The notes beneath the pieces were generated by a model. The model saw only the letters and a program-made list of their open reading frames with translations, had not been told where the DNA came from and ran no database searches. A stretch of DNA of 64,000 nt, taken from NCBI GenBank assembly GCA_032871835.1, contig CM065297.1, positions 26,731,598-26,795,597 on the forward strand, in the 5' to 3' direction. This stretch comes from Dipteronia dyeriana (Eukaryota > Streptophyta > Magnoliopsida > Sapindales > Sapindaceae). Shown piece by piece: positions 31,501 to 43,521 of this stretch (within the stretch, counting starts at the first letter, position 1; every line of letters starts with the position of its first letter). Made by a program: the position numbers and the translations under genes.

Positions 31501-32470
31501 TTTGAGAGGATGGGAGCCTGTCCTAAGTATTCTTTAATTTTTAAGAAAGCATGCTTGCACTCTTCATTCCATTCCAGTCATTTTCCTTTTCTAATTACTT
31601 TGAAAAAGGGTGCACATCTGTCTGTGGCTTTTGAGATGAATCTTCCTAAAGAAGCCGGACATCTTGTTAGGCATTGTACTTCTTTAAGTGTTCTCGGTGG
31701 AGTCATTCTCTGTAGGGCCTGGATTTTCTCGGGGTTGACTTTGATTCCCCTTTGATGGACTTGAAATCCTAAGAATCTTCCTGAAGGAACCCCGAACAAA
31801 CACATGTTCGGACTTAGCTTCATTTGGTATCTCCTCAAGACATCAAATGTCTCCCGCAGATCTGAAGAATTCTTGTCTACTGTGATGCTCTTGGTCAGCA
31901 TGTCATCAATGAATACTTCCATGCTCCTTTCTATTTACCGTGAAAAGATTTTGTTGACCAACCTCTGATAAGTAGCTCCTGTATTTTTCATTCCAAAGGA
32001 CATCACAGTATAGCAATACAAACCCTAATTGGTTGTGAATGCTGTTTTTTCTTCGTCAGCCTTGTTCATCCTGATCTGGTTATACCCCGAGTAAGCATCC
32101 ATGAAACTGAGTAGCTCATGGCCTGATGCAGTATCCACCAACTGATCTATCCTTGGAAGTGGAAAACTATCTTTCGGGCATGCCTTGTTCAGATCTGTGA
32201 AATCTACGCACAACCTCCAATGTCTATTCTTCTTTTGGACGAGGACTACATTGGCCACCCATTGAGGGTAATTGACCTCTCTAATTGACCCGACAACAAG
32301 TAGCTTTTCTACCTCTTGTTTGATCGCCTGATTTCTTTCAAGGTTGAATGATCTTCTCTTTTGTATCACTGGTTTTGCATTCGGGTCTACTGTGAGATGG
32401 TGGGATATTATTTGGGCATCTATCCCGACCATGTCTTCATGACTCCAAGTGAACACATCCCTGTATTCTT
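31501..32470 (-). pseudogene. pol (RT): Tat2 reverse transcriptase (broken)
   Basis: 32,456-32,025 covers the RT fingers and palm start (AVWANVVLVQKK-like segment, LCVDFTDLNKACPKDSFPLP, LSFMDAYSGYNQIRM). 31,922-31,578 holds EVFIDDMLTKSI (catalytic box FIDD), the KLSPNMCLFGV segment and FISKATDRCAPFFKVIRKGK. Stops at about 32,023 and 31,935 separate the halves. It lies between protease and RNase H as in Tat1. Confidence 0.87.
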
Positions 32471-33412
32471 TAAGTAGATCAATGAGGCTTTGTTTGACTC
32501 TTCCTTCCAGATTGGCCCCGACCTTGACCTTTTTATCCAGTTCATATTCTTTCAGGGTGATTTCTTTAATCGGTTCAGTTTTAGATTCATTTGGTTATTC
32601 TCTTGGATTGAACTCTAATGATAAGGGCTTTTCGTTCTGACTCGGCTTTGTTATAGTGCAAACCTGTTCATTCTTGTCCTTGTATACTGATAGGTCAGCT
32701 CTTCGGGCCATCTCCTGAGATCCTTTGACTACCCGACCCCCTGTTCAGTCAGGAATTTTATCATTAAGGCATAAGTGGCTGTTACGGCCTCAGTTTTATT
32801 CAGGAATGGTCATCCCAATAGTGCATTATATGGCCAATTCTCCAAGTCTAATACCACGAAGTCGAGCAATACAGTTCTCTAGCAATGTGCTACTCCAATC
32901 TTCATAGGTAGCTTTGCCGTCCCGAGTGACCTGACTTCAACTCCCCTGAATCCTCTGAGTGAGGTATGGAAGGGTGGTAGGTCATTTCGGTCTAACCTGA
33001 GTTGATCGTAGACGGCTACATTGAGAATATCTGCTGAGCTTCCATTATCTATCAGGATTCTTCTGACTTCCTGGTGACCAATCCGGGCACTTATGACCAA
33101 GGTATCATTTGGCCGAACATCTACGCTATGTGAGTCTGCTTCTATGAATGTTATTGGGTCCCATCCTTCCTTTATCCTCTTCGGGTCTGGCTCGACTGAG
33201 TTTACATTAAAGTTATTTCTTACTTCAACTGCTTCTCTGATTTCCTGAGTTCGTTCTTGGTTACTTCTTCCAGTGGATGGTCCTCCAAAGATCGTGTGTA
33301 TTACTTGATTGGCCTCTAGACTAGCCCTTTGATTTTGACTAGAGCCATGATCGACCCTGATCTCTTTTTTTTCTTTTGATTTTTCATCCTTTTTCAAGGT
33401 CACATCCTGCAA
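32471..33412 (-). pseudogene. pol (PR): Tat2 protease and linker
   Basis: 33,412-32,879 is open for 177 codons: an ALEANQVIHTIFGGPSTGRS-like segment, TLVISARIGHQEVRRI, then LIDNGSSADILNVAVYDQL (aspartic protease active site). A stop follows at the position where Tat1 reads a further strand (CQRTV), and the linker to RT (32,471-32,878) has several stops. Confidence 0.8.
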
Positions 33413-34970
33413 AATCCTTTCCCGAATGAGGGTTTCTATGTAATCTCTGAGCTGATAACATTTGGAAGTCTCATGACCGGTTTCCTTGTGGAACCTGTAG
33501 TATTTGGTTGTGTCTCATCGAGCAAACTGAGATTGACAAGGTGGTTCTTGTACCATATTTTTTGTCTCAAGAATGGCCAGGATTTCCTCCCATTTTTTGT
33601 CTGTGGTTTGTTCGGTATTACGCCCATTACCCCCGTCTTTGCTTTTTTCCTTGCCATTTCCTTTCTGTTTTCCCTTCTGATTCTGCACCATGGACTCGGT
33701 GTCCTTCTGTTCGGGGCTTTCCCTCATGCATGTAGCATCCTCCTGTGGCTAGCTCTTCTTCCTCAGCCAGTGCATATCCACCCACCATATCCATAATGTC
33801 TGCATATTTGGTCAGTCGGGCTCTTCTTAAATCAAAAGACAGCCGTCTATTCTGTAAGTTGTTGATGAATGTAGCGATTATTGCTTTATCGTTTGCACGG
33901 CCAATTTCTGATACCGCTTGGCCGAATCTCCTCAGGTATTTCTTCAGTGACTCATCTTTCCCTTGTTTTATTTGAGCAAGGTGAGCCACTGACTTTTTCC
34001 TGTGAACATTACTCAGGAATTGCCTTGAGAAGCTCCTGCTCAGTTCACTGAAATTTCTGATGCTTGTTGGGGGCAACCTCCCGAACCACCTTGAACCCAT
34101 ATCTCCCAGAGTTTGTGGAAAGTTGAGACATAACAAAGGCTCGCTGTGGGCATACTGAGCCATAGCACTTTTAAAGCGTCTCACGTGCTCCTTTGGATCT
34201 GTGTCCTTCTTGAATTGTTCTACGTGTGGCATCCTAAATCTTTCTAGGAATGGGGTCTGTAAGATTTCCCTGGTGAACAAACTGTCAGAGTAGTCATCAG
34301 ATAAATCGTTATACCCATAACGCCTGACCAGTGTGTCCATTTGACGTCTATTGCTCTCAACCTCTCGAGTTAGGCTTTGGATTGCGATGTCTCTGTCTCC
34401 TACCGGACTTTCCCGATGGTCGAACTGTTGGGTGATTTTCATTCCTCTATCTGGTTCTTTACTCTGATGCCAGGCTTCACGTATGATTTCGTGGTGACAC
34501 TTGCGATAGTGCCGATCGCTGTCTTCTGATGACGACCGATCCCGGTACCGGTCATGTTTGCTGTGTCTAGTTTGAACTGTCTGATCCTGGTCCTGCTTCT
34601 AGCGTGGTCGTTCCTCTTCAAGTGTTTCACGTCCAGCCTGTTTGATTGGGGTAAGGTTCCTTCCGCCTCCTGGTGTATTTATTTCTGGCCCTACAACCAC
34701 CGAACGAAGCCTTGCAGGTGGGAGGTTAGGGGTTAGTGCTTCTGTGGCTAGTAGATCAACTCCTTCCCTTGCTGCGTCTGCCACCAGTTGCTGTAACGCT
34801 TCCCGAAAATGTTGAGTCAGATCTCCACTGGTTGGAGGAACTTGCTGGATCCCCGCCAGGAATGTAGGTTGGTTCTCTGTTGTTACCGTGAGATCCCGTG
34901 AGGTACTGCCAACATGAAAGTTATCCGGAGATTTTTGGACATCCCAGGAATTGCTTCTACTTTCTGCCAT
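33413..34970 (-). pseudogene. gag: Tat2 gag (broken)
   Basis: The ATG at 34,968-34,970 starts MAESRSNSWDVQKSPDNFHV. A stop near 34,599 interrupts an Arg/His-rich region. The core 34,442-33,627 is open for 271 codons with FRMPHVEQFKKDTDPKEHVR, NFPQTLGDMGSRWFGRLPP, QFLSNVHRKKSVAHLAQIKQ and GGYALAEEEELATGGC. A frameshift near 33,630 leads into a Lys-rich tail. It is better conserved than in Tat1 and can serve as a guide to Tat1's frames. Confidence 0.85.
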
Positions 34971-35016
34971 CGCTTCTGATCAAGTCAGAGGTTCAACCCC
35001 TAATTCTAGCTCCAAT

Positions 35017-35724
35017 TGTTGACGTTGATTTTTGGATTGTATCAGAAAAGTCAACAAGGATTGGATTTCTGCTATCAATTCAAAGAGAAAGAGATTAGAG
35101 AAAGTAATCAAGACACAAGTTTTACGTGGTAAAACTCCGATGATTTGAGAAACGTCAAAGGGTGGTTGAAGGATCAACCAAGCCAAATTCCACTATGAAA
35201 ATATGATGTTTACAAGCTCTCGATCTCTCTTTCTTCTCTCTGTATTTTTCTATTACTTGCTGTCTATCTCCTTTGTGGCGAGATTATGAGTCTATTTATA
35301 TGTTTATAGAGCCCTTTTCTGCCTTGTACAATTAATAGATCTTTGTATTTAATTATAATTATTTACTTGCTTGAGGTTGATTGTCTTTTTTCCTGTTTCG
35401 GAGTCTTGTATTGAAATCGAATGGGATTCTAGTAGTGCTGTCCAATTTGGATTTGTTTCCTTATAAGAATGTGGTCTTTGTAAGGAAATAAAGTTGTTGC
35501 CTGATTGGGAGCCCTTCCAGCTCAGTATTCTGTTCTCTTTGGGATTCTTTCCTAATATGGATATCTTCGTGTATTTAATGACCTAATCCGCGTGAACTAA
35601 GCACTAAGCTTCTTATTCGGTTTTCTTCATATTTATCCTGAGCAAGGATAATACCAACAGCGCCCGAGTAAATTTATCCTCTTTGTTTGATGACGTATTC
35701 ATCCGATAAAATTTACATATGACA
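35017..35724 (-). repeat. Tat2 5' LTR (internal deletion)
   Basis: 708 bp. On - it begins TGTCATATGTAAATTTTATC and ends CGTCAACA, then the primer-binding region ATTGGAGCTAGAATTAGGGG. Compared with 24,137-25,020 it lacks about 170 bp between GAGTAA and AATTTATCC (near 35,675), probably a post-insertion deletion. Confidence 0.85.
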
Positions 35725-35869
35725 ATAATAATAATATATTAAATGATACTATCTTTTTTTGAATGAAACTTTTATTGAAGAGAAAGTTTACATATAGTAT
35801 TTCAATGTTTGGTGTTTTTATATACACCTAGTATTTCAATGTATATATAATTGTTATTAATGATAATAT
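35725..35869. other. AT-rich palindrome arm left of hAT-type element
   Basis: TATTTCAATGTATATATAAT and the following TGTTATTAAT (to 35,861) are the inverse of sequence right after the hAT-type element (36,769 to about 36,800). A GAATGAAACTTTTATTGAAG stretch at 35,758-35,780 could be a LINE tail remnant but is too short to support. Confidence 0.55.
35862..35869. repeat. 8-bp target duplication GATAATAT (left)
   Basis: Repeated exactly at 36,761-36,768. Eight bp is characteristic of hAT transposition. Confidence 0.85.
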
Positions 35870-36760
35870 CAATGTTATAAAAGTCGTTAGGCTCTAGTCA
35901 GGTGGTGACTCACCGTCTAGCGTCCAGAGGGATTAATCGGGGACTAGGAAAATGGTCAGAAGTCGGTTGCCGACCGACCAGAAGCAGATCGGCGGCCCGT
36001 CAGAAAATTCTTTTATAGTTTTTTTTTGCAATTAGCATTTAATATTTAGCTTTTTAATTTGTATGAAAAATTAAAAACAGTGGATCAGTTTGTATCGGTG
36101 TATTAAAACAGTATATCAAAAGTTTAAAACAATCAGTAGTATACAACTGTATCAGTACAATCACAATGTGCAAGTAAACAATGCACAAATCACAATGTAC
36201 AAGTCAAGAATACTCAAGCCAACACAAACTACCCAATATAAATAATATTATTTAAATATATAAATAAAGTCACAATTTACAGTTCAGATGAGATTCGGCA
36301 AGAGAGAAATCGAGAATGCCAGTTCGGCTGGCGAGTGGTGAGAGAGAAGATCAGGTTCCACGGCGGCGACGACGATGACGACAACGACGATGACGACAAT
36401 GCCGACAGATGACATAGTAGAAGTAGTTGCAAGTCGGAGCTGCCACCGGAGTCGACGGTTTTGTATTTTACGTTTGGATTTTGGAGTTGAACCGGTTGCA
36501 AGCCTTTCTCTGTTGTGTTTTGCGTTCGAGATATTGAAATTTCAAAAAAAAATATTAACGAAACTACACTAAACGGCGACGTTTTAGGCATAAGTCAGTC
36601 AACTTCGGTTTGACCGATCAGACGGTGCCTTGCTCTGACTAGGCGGCAACTGCACCCTTTTCGTCTAAGTTGGCCGACTCCACTGAAATCGCGGTTGTTG
36701 AGCTCCGACTAGTGACTAGTCGTCGACTTGGCACCCAAGTCGGGGACTTATGCAATACTG
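35870..36760. mobile_element. Non-autonomous hAT-type DNA transposon
   Basis: 891 bp between perfect 8-bp duplications. The ends are CAATGTTATAAAAGTC and, inverted, CAGTATTGCATAAGTC (11 of 16 identical), a typical hAT terminal pattern (CAGTRTTR). Subterminal GACTAG/CTAGTC/CGACC-rich sequence at both ends differs strongly in GC content from the surroundings. The interior (36,290-36,540) has a GAC/GAT-rich simple stretch and two overlapping short open frames without any transposase motif. No autonomous partner is in the window. Confidence 0.82.
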
Positions 36761-36768
36761 GATAATAT
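36761..36768. repeat. 8-bp target duplication GATAATAT (right)
   Basis: Exact copy of 35,862-35,869. Confidence 0.85.
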
Positions 36769-37229
36769 TAATAACAATTATATATAATTGAAATATTTTC
36801 AGTGTTTGGTGTTTATATATTTAAAAGAATAAAATAAATAATTAAATAATTTGACAGAAGGCAAGAAAACATACACTAAATGTCAACCTGCATGGAAATG
36901 TCAAATTTTAACATCTGAATTTCATTATCTCACGTAACAAAAGAAAAATATTAAATTAAAAAAGATGATCAAATATTTCTCCATTATTTCAAAACCTATT
37001 TTTAATATTATTTTTTCCAGTAAAAAAAAACATGAATATCATCAAAGTTATAAATTTGTGGAGAATAAAAGATGACATTCCTCATTTTGATGATCTAAGT
37101 CTAATAACATTGAATGCATAATTTCGATTTTATCATATTAATCCATTAATTCTTCTTACTCTTTTTATATCAATCACTTATAGATATTAACCAAGTCAAA
37201 ACCCATTAAACTTGGAAACATAAATAATA
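36769..37229. other. AT-rich intergenic DNA after the hAT-type element
   Basis: Begins with the right palindrome arm (to about 36,800). The remainder has no gene or recognisable repeat. Confidence 0.5.
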
Positions 37230-37694
37230 TAAATGGTTTTTTTTTAAATTAATAACTTAATAATTAAAAAACAAATATGATATTGGTTATGAGAATTTAT
37301 GCAGCATCCTATTAATTATGTGATTACCTCTTGATTATCTATAGGCTTTTTATTTAGGAAAAAAAAATATTATTTAAAATTATTACAATTAATTGTAAAT
37401 AATATAGATAAGTAATTAACAATATTCTGTTTGAAATATTATAACTAATTAAAAAAACTTTTAAAAAATAATTAATACGAATTTATGGCTTGTTTGGAAA
37501 ACAATTATGGCATATCTTTTAAAATTACCAAATAATGTAATTCTTTTTTAAAAAATATACTTAATAATTAAAAATCACATATTAGTTAAAATAATTTATT
37601 TCATTAATTACGTGGTTACCTCTTGATTACCTATATATTTTTTATTTAGAAAAAAAATATTATTAAAAATTATTACAATTAAATAATAACTTAC
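37230..37694. repeat. About 310-bp AT-rich tandem repeat, left part
   Basis: One full and one partial unit, with landmarks CTTAATAATTAAAAA, GTGATTACCTCTTGATTA, ATTTAGGAAAAAAAATATTA, then AATTTATGGCTTGT. The second unit stops at 37,694, where the Copia element begins; the array resumes at 43,522. Confidence 0.75.
37690..37694. repeat. Target-site duplication CTTAC (left)
   Basis: Matches 43,522-43,526 across the Copia element. Confidence 0.85.
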
Positions 37695-38005
37695 TGTTAT
37701 AAATTGATTAAGAATAAACAAAAATATAAAACATAAACTTATAGAAGAGAAAATATAAATAATAGCTAAAAGAGAAGTATTTTATTCCTCAATTGTTCTC
37801 ATCACAAAAAATGTGTAAAATACAATGGTGTGAGACCCTTTTTATAGCCTCACAATCCCACATTACATTATATATATATAAATTACATTATAATTAATCA
37901 TTAAATTGATCATTATGATAAAGCTAGTGGGAATATAAAAGAATGGAAGTTTCTTCCATGGATTGATGAATATTTATTCATATATAATTGCATTATATTC
38001 ATAAC
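37695..38005 (-). repeat. Copia-type 3' LTR
   Basis: 311 bp, TGTTATAAATTGATTAAG to TATTCATAACA. It differs from the right LTR (43,210-43,521) by scattered substitutions and small indels. Confidence 0.87.
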
Positions 38006-38022
38006 ACTCCCCCTTGAATTAA
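38006..38022 (-). promoter_or_regulatory. Copia-type polypurine tract
   Basis: On - AATTCAAGGGGGAG directly before the LTR start TGTTATG. Confidence 0.75.
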
Positions 38023-41000
38023 TCTCCATCAATCATACAATGAATATGCCTCGTTAAAACCTTTGCTAATAAAAATCTGGTGGGAAAAAAAAACTAGTAG
38101 AGGAAAAAGAGTACATTAGTCATCTATATCTCAAATTAACCTTTAATGGTAATAGGGTAGCAAAACTACCTCATTAAAACCTTACTAGGAAAAATCCAGT
38201 GGGATAAAAACCTAGTGAAGGAAAAAGAGTACAGTTGTATTGTATTTCCTCCAAATCGTAAAAACCCATGATAAATATGCTCCCCCTCATTCTTATGTGG
38301 ATGCTTTAATATTTTGCTAAGATATTTCTATCTATCGCATCCCAACCTTTTGGAAATCTTGTATGAAGAACTTTACTAATACTGCTTTTCAAATTGGTGC
38401 TTTTTAAATTGGTGCAACCTATTATATAAAACATTATGTTATTTTATAAAAAAACACCATTTGAACATAGATTTGGTACTTCAAGACCAACAGGTTCTTC
38501 ATTATCATTTTCATTAATGAGAGAGGATAGTACATCACTTAATTTTATGTAATAAACATCAAGGTATCCATCCAATAAGTTTTATCCATGAAAAAGTGCT
38601 TCAGAACCTTTTCTTATATATGTTGATTAATGTATTATTATGCTAATTGGAAAACACTCAACTTGGCCATTAATCGAGACTAAATATCATTTTCCAAGAT
38701 TTTTTTTTCATCTTAGAAATTATTCCTTATAAACGTATAATTTGTAAACTCGTCGGGAGTATTAATAAGTCTCAAACGATCAACATATAATTCTTTGGAA
38801 TCAAATTTGTGGATTCTTTCAATACAATATTCATAAAATGCATATGTACTACATGCATTTTGTTATATTAAATTCAATATATACAAAATGTAGTATCAAA
38901 TTACTTGCTTCAGGTATTTAAATCCTTCTAGGATTTTTATTCATTGTCAAACTAGGTTTCTGCAGTAAACCTTTATCTTAATTCGTACGAATATAATTAT
39001 ATTCAATAAATTTGATGTCATCAAACATTTGAACTGCAGGTCCAAAATTTTCAAATTTAAAATAAGTATAACTCTGCCTTTTATTTTTTCATCACTGTGT
39101 CGACATATATACAATTTATAGTTTAAGACCATCATAATATTTTCATAATACGCAGCGCAATATATGATCTCAATTTCTATATTATCAATATAATTGATTT
39201 ACATTTTGTATTCCAGGTGTCTCTTCAGGGGTTATTGAATCCTCTTTAATATTCGGTACACATGCATCTTTATATAAATATTTCTTTCAGAGAAATATAA
39301 TCTCTTTATTTCTGGTACATGTGTCTCTACTGGAACAATTGAGATCTATCTATTAAAAGTCTCATAGGGGAGATTAACATTTCTCTATGTATCTTCAGGA
39401 TTTTTTTTTGCTTTACTTATGAGAGACTAACTCTACAGGAGTCTTTGGTGATGATGATGATGATTTAGTTATCACTTGAGTTTATTTTCACTATGTTTAT
39501 GATATTTCGATTTCCACTTCTAGGGAACCTTATCATTTGAACTAAATTGTCTTTCACTAATAGATGATTTTTTCTGCAATTTCATACATTGTTCTATAGG
39601 AACAACCACCCGAATTTGTTTATTGGCAGAATATAATTTTATTATTTCCTTCGAATCATTTGAATTTTTTTTTTATTTGCATACTATATATGCAAATCAC
39701 AAGATGATGCATACAATGTAGTTTCACGTCGTTTATCAATTCATGACAATTCTCTCCCTAACGACGAGAAAATTAAATTTCAAGAAAATCTTCTGCATCA
39801 TTGTAATTTTCTACATGATCTCGTTTATTCTGTCATATTGTACTTTAAGTATTATCGTTTTATGTACTTCAGAGACATTCAGTAGCAAAAATATTTTTCA
39901 TTGAGGAAAAATATTTCAATTTTTCGATGCATCGTTTTCTTTAATTGAACTTTTAGTTCATAACATAATATTAATCATATGATCTTATGACAGGATAAAC
40001 TACAAAAATAGACATGCTTCTGGCATGTAAAATATATTTCAATTGACTCAAGATAATTTCTTAATTTATTTGTTCATCGATCTTCCAGATCTAATAAATA
40101 AAAAATATTTTCATGTAATTATTTTTCACTTTGTATCAAAATAATAGCTCTTAGAGCATTCATTTTATCTTGTTAAAAATCAACAAAATATTAAAAATTA
40201 CCATATATGCTCTTTTGTTTTTTCGTTTAACACATAAAGCAAGCAGAAAGATTTAATAATTCTTGAAAGGTGCATTCAAAATGCTTTCAAAATTTCTTGC
40301 TTTGTTTTGGTGTTATTCCACTTCTGGTGGATTGAAATAAATTTCTCGTAGTGATCACCCTAGCTTTAATAATTATTTCAACTATCTATATTGCAATCAC
40401 AACCATGACATTTTGAAAGAAACATCATTCACTTCAGGGAATAATATTAATCAAAGTATTCTCAAATTACTAATATCAAAATTGCTCATTTAAGAGAAAA
40501 TTAGAGGCATGTAATTACCATAATATATATTGTTACTTCAGGAACAAACATTTAAGTCACGACGTGTATTATATTTCAATCATGTATTTTCTTGATAATC
40601 AAATCCTTCATCTTATCGAATCAAAATGACTATTGGATCTTTACCATGAAATACTTATATTTCAATTCATCATAAATAAATAAAAACAATGATACTATAA
40701 AACAAATCAACATGATTTGGAGTAACAATTTGAATGATGAAAATCTAAACACAAAATATATCTAATCTTAATAAGAATGCTAAATATCATAATTGTTATA
40801 TGTAATATACTAATCAGCAAATATATTAAGTGATCATATGTATTATGTAAATATATCAAAATGTACATATGACAATAAAATTTATATGATGCAAAGTTTG
40901 AAAATTCATGTTTTCAATGAAAGTTTTTGTACCTTTCAGACATCACTAAAAGAAAGAATTATAGAAGAAATAACAATATTTTAATTAGAGATGAAAAATT

Positions 41001-43190
41001 AAAGTAAAATTTAATTAATAAAGAATCAATATCAAGTATTAGATAAATAAACCATGAAAACAACTTTATGTTATGATAATTCAAAGCTACTAAAATAATA
41101 CAAAAACTTAATTTTAAGACCATGTGAAAGCAAATTCTTTTCATAATGAAACAACCGATTTTAAAAATCACAAAATTTAAGAATCATAAAACTAAATATC
41201 GCACAGTGAATTCATAGGCCAATGGATGAATAATAGAAACAGTTTTTGACTAATAGATGTGTGAATTACCGAAATTCATATTGTCTTGTATGTAAAAATA
41301 TAATCTTTTACACTCTACATGCAGTGATAAGAAGAAGCAATTACATTGTTGGAGTCTTTTCACATGAAATATAAACAATGAATATGAGGTGGGAATATCA
41401 TAACTGCAAGAAACTCAAGAGGTTAGGCAAATTAAATTTGAACCTATTTATATCATAACTTTATGATTATGATATACAAATTCAAAGTTTTAAGTTTTTT
41501 TAAAAAATCATATTCAATTAAAAATTTGAGTTTCATTAGACTTCAAGTTCATATATAAATTTCATAGATATAATTAAAAATATGAATTCAGAACTTCAGG
41601 TTCCAAATAATAATCACATAAATTGAAATTCAAAATTTTAAGCTCTAATTTGATTTAAATTCAGAATTTCATATTTTGATTTGATTATAATTCATAATTA
41701 GATTGAGCTTCTGGCTCTTCAGGATCAAATTGAGCTTCAACTCTTTGATTTTGCAATCGTAAAATCTCATATTTGCTTGAGTTTTAATTTTTGCAATCTT
41801 TAGATTGCAAAACGTTCACTACATTTTTGCAATCTTCAGGTTGTAATACAATCATCTAATTTTTTTTTTCATTTTTTCAACACCCAAAACCAAAATAATG
41901 TGAATAAAATAAAAGAAAGAAAATAAAATCATCTTTCGAGATAGAGAAATATATATTTTACAATTTGTTGGAACTTCTGGTCTCACCATGAGATTGTGAT
42001 TTACTATTTCAAGATGCTATATTCTTAATAAAATTAAATTGCCTATTGATCCTTTGGTTCATCTTTAAATTTAGAACTTCAGGTTCTCAATTTGATTCAA
42101 ATTTAGAATTTTTAGTTCCTAATTGGATTTGAATACAGAACTTATGGTTCAACATACATCGATCAATTCCAATCACAACATTGAAATATGAACCGCTGAA
42201 AATAAAAATAAATTTATTTTCAGGTGTAGAAGATCCAATATAGTGGTAACCATAAAGAATACTCATAAAAAATAGTTGTATGAATAAATTAAATCTAAAC
42301 AACAATAAAGTAAATCATATTGAAATACTTGGATCGTGCTTAAAATTTGAAAAAAAAATATATACCCTTTTTTAAAATTTCGGACTTTATTTTATAGTCC
42401 ATGTCCTCTAGAGTAAATCACAAAAGTAATTGCACAATATCTATGAACAAATAGATATTTGGTTATAATTGTATCACAGTATTAAGTTCATGATTTTCTA
42501 CTTCGGAACTTCAGTTTCTTAAAAAAATTCATAGTTGATAGAAGTTTAAAAGTTCATTATGACTCTACATGCATATATAAACATCGAGTTTGTATTTTAA
42601 AATAATAGTGTTTTTTGGAATTTCAGATTCCAAAAATATTTATTACTTCAACTGGAATTTATAATTTGAGGTTCTGATTCAATGTATATTCATTATTTGC
42701 AATCAATAAATTCCAATAAGATTTTTTATTATCATTATGTTAAGCTTCAGGCTTTTTGTTATTGCAAACTTAACACACTAAATTGGGTTTCACGTTAATC
42801 AAGCTTTAGGTTTATCAAGCTTCAGGCTTTTTGATTCAACATTTATCAAATATATATCAAATCGAGCATCAAGCTCTCTGATTTTACAATCTTTGGGTTG
42901 CAATATAATTAATTTCATTTTTGCAATCTTCCTGTTGAAATAAAATCATTTAATCTTTCTTTTCTTAGCAACCCAATAAATATTAAGAACAAAAATTAAG
43001 AAATGAAATAACATAAACAAATTTTTTCTTAGCCCAAAATTAGAGGAAGAAATACTTTACATTTTTTTTTTGGATCTCTGGGTCTCATCAAAAAGGTGTT
43101 ATCTCTTATCACGTATCGAATTTGATCATATGACGTCTTGTCTTCAAACGAAAAACTTTCATATCCGAAACTTGAAACATATAATGGTTA
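38023..43190 (-). other. Copia-type internal region, no intact genes
   Basis: About 5.2 kb of AT-rich sequence. Gag, RT and integrase motifs are not readable by eye in any frame. From about 41,560 to 42,860 short motifs of the form CTTCAGGTT or CTTCAGGCT recur more than ten times at irregular spacing. A translated search could still reveal pol traces. Confidence 0.6.
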
Positions 43191-43209
43191 GAGATTCGTG
43201 CTGATAATG
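43191..43209 (-). promoter_or_regulatory. Copia-type primer-binding site
   Basis: On -, next to the LTR end TTTTTAACA, reads CATTATCAGCACGAATCTC. The ATTATCAGCACGA form is seen in plant Copia elements thought to use an internal initiator-Met tRNA segment. Confidence 0.6.
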
Positions 43210-43521
43210 TGTTAAAAATTGATTAAGAATAAACAAAAAAATAAAACATAAACTTATAGAAGAGAAGAGATAAAGAATAACTAAAAGAGAAGTATTTTAT
43301 TGCTCAATTGTTCTCATCACAAAAAAATGTGTAAAATACAATGGTGTGAGACCCTTTCTATAGCCTCACAATCCCACATTACATTAAGTATATATAAATT
43401 ACATTATAATGAATCATAAAATTGATAATTATGATAAAGCTAGTGGGATATAAAAGGATGAAAGTTTCTTCCATGAATTGATATATATTTATTCATATAT
43501 AATTGCATTATATTCATAACA
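43210..43521 (-). repeat. Copia-type 5' LTR
   Basis: 312 bp, TGTTAAAAATTGATTAAG to TATTCATAACA, followed by the CTTAC duplication. Confidence 0.87.

Larger units (their letters stand above)
24137..35724 (-). mobile_element. Tat2: Ty3/gypsy Tat-lineage LTR retrotransposon
   Basis: An 11.6-kb relative of Tat1 in reverse orientation. On -: 5' LTR 35,724-35,017, gag from 34,970, protease, RT, two RNase H domains, integrase ending 29,347, hairpin repeats, antisense gene (on +, 25,515-28,413), polypurine tract, 3' LTR 25,020-24,137. The duplication ATAAT flanks both ends, though it lies in a microsatellite. Reading frames are longer than in Tat1, but stops remain, so the copy is not autonomous. 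Confidence 0.9.
37695..43521 (-). mobile_element. Copia-type LTR element without visible ORFs
   Basis: 5.8 kb, bounded by CTTAC duplications and two 311-312 bp LTRs that both begin TGTTA and end TAACA. Orientation is - because a purine tract (CAAGGGGGAG on -) abuts the left LTR and a primer-binding site (ATTATCAGCACGA on -) abuts the right LTR. The 5.2-kb interior shows no open frame longer than about 70 codons. Near 38,050-38,240 it has the CCTTTTTCC / CCCACTGGATTTTTCC-type sequence (on -) common downstream of pol in plant Copia elements. It is either very decayed or non-autonomous. Confidence 0.85.

Noticed and set aside
35741..35790. Possible LINE tail (TTTTTTTGAATGAAACTTTTATTGAAG)
   Set aside because: Too short, no coding sequence and no target duplication seen.
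36277..36591. Two overlapping frames inside the hAT-type element
   Set aside because: No BED zinc finger or hAT dimerisation motif; one is largely GAC/GAT simple sequence.
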